Shown here piece after piece: positions 56,227 through 64,000 of a stretch of 64,000 nucleotides of DNA. How positions within the stretch are numbered: position 1 is the stretch's first letter; each line of letters starts with the position of its first letter. The notes under the pieces are model-generated. The model saw nothing but the letters and a program-made list of their open reading frames with translations, did no database searches and was not told where the DNA came from. The position numbers were made by a program, and so were the translations under genes. This DNA is from Lasiosphaeris hirsuta (taxonomy: Eukaryota > Ascomycota > Sordariomycetes > Sordariales > Lasiosphaeriaceae): contig JAUKUA010000002.1 of assembly GCA_030549175.1 (NCBI GenBank), positions 4,712,001 to 4,776,000 of the forward strand. Direction: 5' to 3'.

Positions 56227-56876
56227 CTAGTCACGAATCCTCCTCTTCAGGGGGAAGCTCGGAAACGGGGGTGGTGTTATCGTCGTGTCAAAAGAAATAG
56301 ACGTAGTAGTCGAGGCAGGAATTTTGTACGTGGTAGTGGCAATGCACATAAGGGGCGGTTCGGTAATCGTAGTCCATATACCCTCCCCGGGCCCTGGCGG
56401 CACCCTAAGTGTTACCGTGCTGCACAGGGACTGCGAACAGGCCGGCCAGGGGGGCAACCTAGGTTGGAGGTTACCCGTGGTGTGGTTGGGCAAGCGGGGT
56501 TAAGCCCTGGAATGGTGAAGGTCGTAGGACGGATATCGACCGTGCTGGTACAGCCCTCGGACGGCGTCGTCGAGGGGCCAGTGCATGTGATTGGGGGTAC
56601 GCACGGCGGAGCGATCCAGATGGTTGAGATGTAGCACGTTGGGCAGGCGGGAGTCAGATCAAGTTCCTCGGACATTACACTAAGTTCCAGATTTGAATGC
56701 CAAACGCGACGCGTTGCTTGGATAGGTATCAGGTTGTGACTTACCTGTGTAGCAGCAAGCTGGTCACCAACAATCCGACTGAAGTCTTGAGAAGAATCGA
56801 CATTGTGAACCCGCGAGGTCGGTTTCCGTAGTTTGGGGGAAGGAGATGGGATCGGAGAACTGCACGTATGGGGCAA
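56227..56876 (-). pseudogene. Cys/Thr/Pro-rich hypothetical protein, frame split
   Basis: Two overlapping minus frames (56412-56876 and 56227-56493) share a style: Thr/Pro-rich with regularly spaced Cys (PACPTCYISTIWIAPPCVPP; WPACSQSLCSTVTLRVPPG). They look like one low-complexity, probably secreted or cell-wall protein whose frame changes near 56440-56465, close to a run of six C. The start codon and signal peptide are not secure and an intron near 56740 is likely. No domain recognised. Confidence 0.35.
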
Positions 56877-58349
56877 TTTATAACATTACCCCATCTCTCG
56901 ATTTTGCCTACCCGAGTTGCGGTGCGGGGTTTCGTTCGCTGATTGGTCGGGTATTAACAACTCAAGATTCTATGTCCGATTGGGAACGAACTTGTCCATG
57001 AGATTACGAGACACCGAGACGGCCTAACGAACGTAACCCATTGGTGGCAAGCATTTTGTGTGCAACGTCTTCAGCTTCTCCCAGGCAAGAAAACAAGAAA
57101 AGAATTGCGCGTTGCGTAGTATTGCAATTGAGTGGCGATTGACGAAAGATTGTTGTGTGGAAATGTTTGCAAAGTGGGAGGAGAAAGGCGGAAGATTGCG
57201 CGTAGTCACATGATCTGGTGGTAGTTAAGCCACTGTCAATTGAGGCTGGAGGGCTTGCAGGGTCTATGCTTTGGGGCGACTAATCGCTGAACGATCTGTT
57301 GACCAATCACGGAATGAGGTGGCTGGCTAATGCGGCCATGTGGTACAACCTGTGCACGAGGTACCGGGGTACCTAGTGTTGAATGACAGATCGCAAGGCA
57401 GAACGCCTAGGTCGATTATGGTGCAAGGAGAGATTGATCATGATGAAGGTAAGCGTCTTAGACGAGGGGGTTTCATACTCTGTCAAACAGATTATTGTCA
57501 CTATAGTAGTCGTACTTTAGGACACAGCAGAATATGAATTGCTTACGTGAGGAACAGGAATCCTTATGTACCAAGGTATCTGACACCTTGGCTATTTATC
57601 TATCTAGTGGATAGTCTTACCAAGTAGCTTGTATCCTTTTGTACTGCTTGCTCTATTACTCTATGGGAGAGTAAAGGGAGCATGAGAGCATCCTACTCTA
57701 CTCGTTCTGTTACTCTATTATAGAGCAAAGGAAGTATGAGAGTATCCTACTCTACTCGTTCTGTTACTCTGTTAGAGAGCAAAGGGAGCATAAGAGCATC
57801 CTTGTACGACTAGCTGTTTCGCCATCTAATCACTTATTACATGTCACGTAACCTCTTAGTACAAGGTAGGATATAATACGTATCTCCTTCTCCTAGGTTC
57901 TTTTTCCACAAAGGACTACGGAGTAAGTCGTTCTTCTCTTCTTCTATTATACCTAACCATTGTGTCACTAAGAAACCTCGTCCCTTTACCGCTCGTTACC
58001 ACGACTCTACTAACTTTATCTCAATCTTTAGAATCGTAATACCCGTTAGTTATTCTTACTATAAGTCATATAGTATTAAATCGTCTTATAAGGTCACGAG
58101 TCGTAGCAAGTCTTATAGACCCTACCTCCGTACGAACATAAGAGGCTGTAACATATACGGTAATGATTCCGAAACCCTTTATCACATCCTTAAAAAAAAC
58201 GTTACCTCGATTAAGAGAAGAGAGATATCCTATCTAAACTTCTATAATTAGAGACTTAGTCCTAAGTTCTCGAAGAGTACGTTAAGGTATTATTTAGTCA
58301 CGAGATCAATCTTCTTTAAGATAAGAATCAATAAGCCTAAATTATAATT
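56877..58349. other. Transition into AT-rich repeat region
   Basis: No gene recognised. From about 57.6 kb the base composition becomes AT-rich and open frames vanish. Confidence 0.5.
57645..57800. repeat. About 54-base tandem repeat, three copies
   Basis: Unit begins TCTATTACTCTAT and contains AGAGCAAAGG and GAGAGCATCCTACTCTACTCG; three copies with mostly G/A differences. Confidence 0.8.
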
Positions 58350-58741
58350 GCTACGGTCAAAAGGACCGCTTGTATAAGCGTTACTTTGGTGGTCCTTTAT
58401 ATGAACACTGACATGACATATTGTATGGTAGTATAAATAATTTGTAAAGGATAGCCCGTTAGTAATCAGTCTAGAGGGCACGCTACCATTATATGGCAAC
58501 GTACCCCCTGTTACGTGGAAAAATGTAGATAGCCTAGATAGGTTAGTCCGTTGTGCGTAGTCCCTATGCTCAATTGAGCACAGGGGGTGCGCTGCCATAT
58601 AATGGCAGCGTGCCCTCCAGACTGATTGCCAACGGGCCATCCTTTACAAATTATTTACACCACCATACAATATGTCATGTCAGTGTTTATGTGAAGGACC
58701 ACCAAAGTAACGCTTACACAAGTGGTCCTTTTGACCGTAGC
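58350..58741. repeat. Long inverted repeat, two 162-base arms
   Basis: Arms 58350-58511 and 58580-58741 are reverse complements with 14 differences by my count, every one a transition, and no gaps. The spacer is 68 bases. Both arms translate on their own strand to the same peptide-like string (ending YTSGPFDRS), so they derive from one repeat inserted twice in opposite orientation or from an inverted duplication. Transition-only divergence is what repeat-induced point mutation produces. Confidence 0.92.
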
Positions 58742-58832
58742 AAGTGGTGCCCCTACCATCGAATCGGATAGACCTCACCAGTTAATTTGACGCCTCCGGG
58801 ACCAACACCAGCTTGTACCACGTTGTAATAAA

Positions 58833-58967
58833 GACAACGACAACGTCAACGTTAACAGTACGAAGGCTCTTAACTGAGTCGGCGGCCTACTGTTAAGACA
58901 ACAACGACAACGTGTACGTTAACGGCACGAAGGCTCTTAACTGAGTTGGCGACCTGCTATTAAAACA
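58833..58967. repeat. About 66-base direct repeat, two copies
   Basis: Copies near 58833-58898 and 58902-58967 share ACAACGACAACGT, then ACGAAGGCTCTTAACTGAGT; the differences are nearly all transitions. Confidence 0.85.
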
Positions 58968-61410
58968 ACAAGACAAGTGGATACACATTGTTAAGCTCCA
59001 CGAAGCCTAACAGGTGTTCGACTATATCTCTAAGAATCCGAGAGTCAAGTGGTAGACTAGCGTAAAGCCGGAGCGTAAGTAAGTACTCGTGGCGTTAGTA
59101 AGTTTAATTTTTCTTATCAACGGAACATTTACCTACTTAAGAAGCCCCATTTAGAACAGCTATCTAAACGCCTAGAACGTTAATAACCACATTCTGAAAG
59201 AACGCTTTAAACCTCTGGTCGACAACTACCTTCAAGGAGTATAGGAAGGCCTCTACCTAGTACCAGAGCACTCGAAAACGGCGGAAACGCCAGAACCAAG
59301 GGGTACCTAACAGACCCTGACAACGCTACTACCCACGGACCTAACACTTAGAGGTACGCTAACTATCCCACTACTAAGTAACGTGATATTAGTAGCCAGA
59401 CGGGATATTATACCAGGGGAGTCCGATATCACATTGTAAGACGAAGGATTCTCGCCCATAATACTAAGCGAAATGGCGGAAGATCATACGCCGAGATAAG
59501 ACCCGGATCCGCTTAAGGATCGTATTGACGAGTAACCCCCTGGTCCACCTCCATTTCCACCTCCGAAGTAATTGACAATCGAGAAGTAGCTTACGTAGAT
59601 GATATAGGTCATATAGACACATCTTACGATTATCTTTATAAGGACTAGTATGCCGGCGACCGGCTCCGCGGCTTAAGTAAGCGTTCCGTTGACGACGAGA
59701 GGTTTTAACTAGTAAATCTATTATATTAGTCTCCTCTAGCTAGACATGCTACCGGAGAAAGACGGTAAGGCCTAACTATTCTATGATAGTAAGTAGCTTT
59801 ATTACCGTAACATTTATCTTTAGACTATATATGTTAAGGAAGCGGCCTTAGATCTAAATAGATATAGTACTCTTTATAAAGAACTGTTTTTATTATTTAA
59901 GGGATTAGTCTTCTAATAGTACGAGTTTTAATTGTTAACTAAAGATAAAGAATATATAAGACTAAGTATCTTTAACTAAGTTATAATTATTCTTTAATAG
60001 TTTAAACTAAAGCTAGTAGATATAGAACGATAGTTTAGTTAACTTACGAGTAAGTTTAAAGCTAAAGATAATATTACTAGTAAGTTAGTCTATGTATATA
60101 TGATAGATTATTTTAAGTATATAAAAGTATAAGAAGATAAGAAGGATTTTTAATTACTTACTAAGTTATATAATAACCTATATAAGAAATTACGTTAGCT
60201 TTATATTTAACTAACCGCTAGAGATATACTTTGTAATTATCTTGATAAGATCGAAGAAAAGATATTAATATCTTATGATATGTTAGTTATTAAAGAAACG
60301 GTCATAAGAGTAACTAAGACGGTATTATATAATAATGATACTATAACCTATAGTAACGATAATACTAACTAAGTTAATAAAGATAAAAGACAAGGTTAAG
60401 TTAACGATTAAGGAAGATAAGTTACTTAGTAAGATAATAATAGTAATTAAAGATACTTTAATAATAAAAGGTTATCCTTTAATAACTAAAGAAGTAAATA
60501 GTAAGAACGTTTATACTTTAGTAACGTAAATAAACGTAGCCATGACATGTACCTATACTAGAGATTTAATAACTAAGTACTTAGAGGTTTCTAGCCAGAC
60601 TAAGTATTCTAGAGATAATAATACTACAGCTAACACTAACCTTATAACAACGGTACTTTTACCTATATTAACAATAAGTTTATTTACGGAGAAAGTACTA
60701 ACGTCTAATAATAATATAAGTAACTCGAGGTTAAGAGATATTACTTTATTAGTAAAGAAAAATCGAAAGAAGATATTATTACTTTTTTTAACGTTATAAC
60801 GTCTCCTTTCTATTTAACTTTCCTTCGTTCTCCCATAGTACTAAGTAACCTTACCCGGTATAAGATATCTAATAAGAAAAAGTATAAATGTTCGAGTTAT
60901 ATAGAAATATTTGACTATAGAAATAAGTTGTAATAACATATCTGGACGGAGTATATTAAATAACTATAGAAGCTAAAGGAAGGTTTAATTATATATTAAG
61001 AACCTAAGTTCTTAAAAGAGCCCGTATCTCTTATACCTCTTATAAAGCCTATAATCTTTAGGGAGTAAAGGTCTTCTATAAAGCCTATAACTCTGAGGTA
61101 GCCTATCTATTTAAGAGAAGAGTTAAAAAGTTCTAAGGAGTTAAAGAATAATAGAAACGTAAAGATTAGTAAGAACGATATAAAGAAGGTTCGTTTTAAA
61201 TAAGTATTTATAAAAGATACGAAAGAAGAAGATAAAAAATTTATTATAACCTAAGAAAGTTACTTAATAAAAGACTAAAATAGTAATAACTTAAGTAATA
61301 AAGGAACTTACGTTATCCTCGAGAAAAGATAGGTTATTAAAGTAAACTTATTACTTCATCCCGTAGGCTTTTAATATCTGAAGAAGTCCTATCTTCAAAT
61401 TAGTATCAAA

Positions 61411-61490
61411 GTAAACTTAAACGATAAACCTACATACGTTTACTTTAACACTAGTAGCTTAACTAACCTCGTCGATAAAAAGTAAATTTA
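61411..61490 (+). pseudogene. Retropepsin-like protease, active site mutated
   Basis: Reads SIKVNLNDKPTYVYF then NTSSLTNLVDKK. In gypsy proteases the corresponding triad is DTG or DSG followed by S. Here Asp is Asn (AAC at 61447-61449) and Gly is Ser (AGT at 61453-61455); both are single G-to-A changes from GAC and GGT. Confidence 0.65.
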
Positions 61491-62700
61491 GAAATGGGTA
61501 TATCATTTACGTTAGGTACTATAAAAACCCTGTTTCGTTAAGAAAGTTAACTTAAGAACTTATATCGATAAGTAAGCCGAGTTCGATTTTTACATTTCTA
61601 ATATAACATAGTAAACTAGTGTTAACACTTACTTTTATATAAAGGCTGATATTATCGACAAGCTAAGGCTATATATGTTAATTAGTATTACTTTCATAGA
61701 TAACAATAGTATAACTATTAACTTCTTAAGAAATAATATTACTTTTTAATCTGTTAGAAACATAAAAATAAAGGTAGACCTAGTTACTAAATCTCGCCGG
61801 AAGATCATATATAAGGTTACTACTTTCTAAAGTATTATTTTTATACCTAGAGAGAAAGGTTTCATTAAGACTAAGATATACGATCTACTAAAGTCATTAC
61901 CTAAGAAGACGTATATTTATAATAAGCCATAGACTTTTTACCTTATGTTAATATAAAAAGGTATCTAAAATAATAATATCGACTACTTAACATCTTATGT
62001 AACGTACTTCTATAACTAAACATCTAAGCCGATAATTATTAAGAAAAGTCAAAAGATTAAGAAAGTTTAAAAATGGCCCAAAGTAAAGTAGGTGTTTATA
62101 TTTAATTTAACAAGTTATAATATAAACATAAGAGCGAAGATCACATAAGCCTCCTTTATAAGATATTATATAAAGCTTAATAACATTAATATAGAAGAAT
62201 ATTATTTAGCTATCTTTAATAAAATCTACTAACTTAAGAATAAAATAAAGAATATTTTCGTTTATATTCTAAGTAGTTAAGTAAGTAACAAGATAAAGAT
62301 TATCGATATCTCACAGCCACTCCCTCTAAGGATAAGATATTATATGTTATTATATAAAGTTAAGAAGCTAGCTAATTTTCCTACTATCAAGAGTAAGGTT
62401 AAAATAAGTATCTATAAAGTAAACGAAGCCTTCGTAGAAAGGATTAAGGACCTCCTAAATAAATATAACATATTCCGTGATAGAGATATCGTATCTATGC
62501 TTAATAAGAGTAAAATAAGAATTAACCTTGTTAAGAGATAGTAAAACTAAATTAAACTAATAAAGCTATACTTCTAAAGAGTGAAAGATTACGTTTTTAC
62601 CGTATAGAAACTCGATACTATATACACGGCTAGAAAGCTAACCTTTCTTAACAAACTAACCCCTATTATATATCTTACCTTCGTAGTATAAAGAACGGTT

Positions 62701-63060
62701 AACAAAGTAAAGAAAGGCCGTCTTATCGTCGACTTACGTACTTTAAATAAGGTTATGGTACTAGATGTCTATCTACTTACGGACCAAGACGATATGATCC
62801 TTACAATGTAACAAAAAAAGGTTTTCTCTATAATAGATATCTCCGGTTTCTTCTATTAATTACTAGTCTATAACGAATACCGTAATCACATAGTTATTAT
62901 CACGGAAAGAGAGCTCGAGTGATTAAACGTAGTACTTATAAGATTTAAAAACTTACCTACTTTTACCTAACGTTTCATAGACTACCTATTCTATAACAGT
63001 CAAGATTTCGTATGGGCATATATCAATAATATCGTCGTCTTTAGTATTATAGAAGATAAG
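62701..63060 (+). pseudogene. Gypsy reverse transcriptase, YxDD destroyed
   Basis: Reads KKGRLIVDLRTLNKVMVLDV, VFSIIDISGFFY then a TAA and LLV, LNVVLIRFKNLPTFT then TAA and RFIDYLFY, and AYINNIVVFS. The order and spacing are those of Ty3/gypsy reverse transcriptase. The catalytic YxDD appears as YINN at 63019-63030 (AAT AAT), each explained by G-to-A. The first catalytic Asp (IIDIS) is retained. Stops stand where Gln is usual (YQL, QRF), CAA to TAA. Confidence 0.85.
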
Positions 63061-64000
63061 TACTATAAATATATAAGTAAGATACTTAAACTTTTAGAAA
63101 GTATGAGGATATATATTAATATTAATAAGTTATTTATGGCTTATTTAACGATCTAACTTTTAAGATATATTATCAACGGAGAAAGAGTCGTAAAAACGGA
63201 TGATCAAATTATAACTTTCTAAAAGATAAAGTTTTTAAACACGTTAGATATATTTAAGATCTATTTAGAGATAGCCGGATAGCTACGATATAAGATTACT
63301 TAGTATGATATTAAAGCTAGACCGTTATAAAAGAAAAAGACGATATTATTAACATTAGGCCGTAAGAAAGGAAAGATTATAAATGGAAGTATAAAAAATA
63401 TGAGGAAGGCCTATATATCGAAAATACGTTTTTAACCTTTAAAAGATAAATAAGAATCTTTTCGCCTGTTATAGAAACATTTATATATATAATTTATGAC
63501 TTACTATCACGTTAAAACGAAGTTATTATTCTTTAAAGTCGATACTTATAAAGGAGCTTTTAGTCTCTTCGTTTTCTAACTTAAAGATAACTAAGATAAG
63601 AAAGTAATCTTAGGGTACGACCTCGTAACAAAGAGGGTTCTACCGATTATGTTCTTATCAAGAGTAACTACTGTGACCGAGTAGAAATATAAATCTATAG
63701 AGGTAAAGGTTATAATAGTTATATAGGTAGTTAGGAAGCTTAGAAAGATAGTTTAATTAAACTAATATCGCTTAAATGTTTTAACAAATTACGTTTCTAC
63801 CAAAGGTATTATTAAGTATACGTCTTTAGTAACGATAGACCTAAATAAGGTTAATCTTAAGCTTATAAATATGATAAACTAACTTTCCTAGTTTGAGATC
63901 GATATTTTTTATATCCTAGGTATTCTTAACGTCGTTCCTAATGTACTCTTACGGCTTTTAACGTTCGAATAGGACTTTAAGAAACTTAAGGTAGATAAAT

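Larger units (their letters stand above)
59000..64000 (+). mobile_element. RIP-degraded Ty3/gypsy retroelement (runs past window end)
   Basis: Plus-strand conceptual translation through many stops gives, in order, a charged gag-like region (about 59.6-60.5 kb), a protease-like segment at about 61.41-61.48 kb, reverse transcriptase at about 62.70-63.06 kb and RNase H-like sequence at about 63.5-63.95 kb. Integrase would lie beyond the window. The sequence is extremely AT-rich with TAA and TAG dispersed in a frame that otherwise stays constant over long distances, which points to substitution rather than indel decay. The 5' boundary is approximate; no LTR pair can be seen because the 3' end is outside. 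Confidence 0.85.

Overview
The window looks like a stretch of a filamentous ascomycete (Pezizomycotina) chromosome. Genes are split by short 43-78 base GT-AG introns. The families present are typical of such fungi: HET domain proteins, Zn(II)2Cys6 regulators, a berberine-bridge-type FAD oxidase, an HNH nuclease-like protein, a CFEM-like GPI protein, pogo/Fot1, copia and gypsy elements. Several repeats carry the mark of repeat-induced point mutation (RIP). I recognise no bacterial feature, rRNA, tRNA or CRISPR array.

Layout. 1-11 kb: a small Cys-repeat tail-anchored protein (1768-2178), a C2H2-like protein, a five-block hypothetical gene (7308-8827, minus; four exons joined here), and an Hsp70-like remnant lying head to head with a hypothetical gene at about 10.19 kb. 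12.7-21 kb: a broken ankyrin gene, an intact FAD oxidase (14024-16012, minus), a broken HET gene, the 3' half of a GT61 glycosyltransferase, and an aspartic protease whose two halves lie on opposite strands. 21.4-23 kb: an intact HNH-domain gene. 27.1-29.1 kb: a nearly intact HET gene interrupted once at a run of six G. 33.8-37.3 kb: an F-box gene split by a complete 1,875-bp Fot1/pogo-like transposon with TA target duplication. 40-45 kb: broken TauD-like dioxygenase and zinc-cluster regulator. 45.5-47.85 kb: a rearranged copia element. 48-56 kb: broken GNAT, intact CFEM-like gene, a transposase fragment, a broken second zinc-cluster regulator and a broken short-chain dehydrogenase. From about 57 kb, and strongly from 59.6 kb, the sequence becomes AT-rich and consists of repeats and a gypsy retroelement full of stop codons.

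The genes do not form an obvious pathway or cluster. The main story is decay: intact genes (FAD oxidase, HNH gene, CFEM-like gene, hypothetical at 7308-8827) sit among at least nine damaged ones. Damage is of three kinds: transition nonsense mutations of RIP type, one-base length changes in short G or C runs (some of which might be consensus errors), and inversions or insertions. This fits a dispensable, subtelomeric or repeat-bordered accessory region; that placement is inference.
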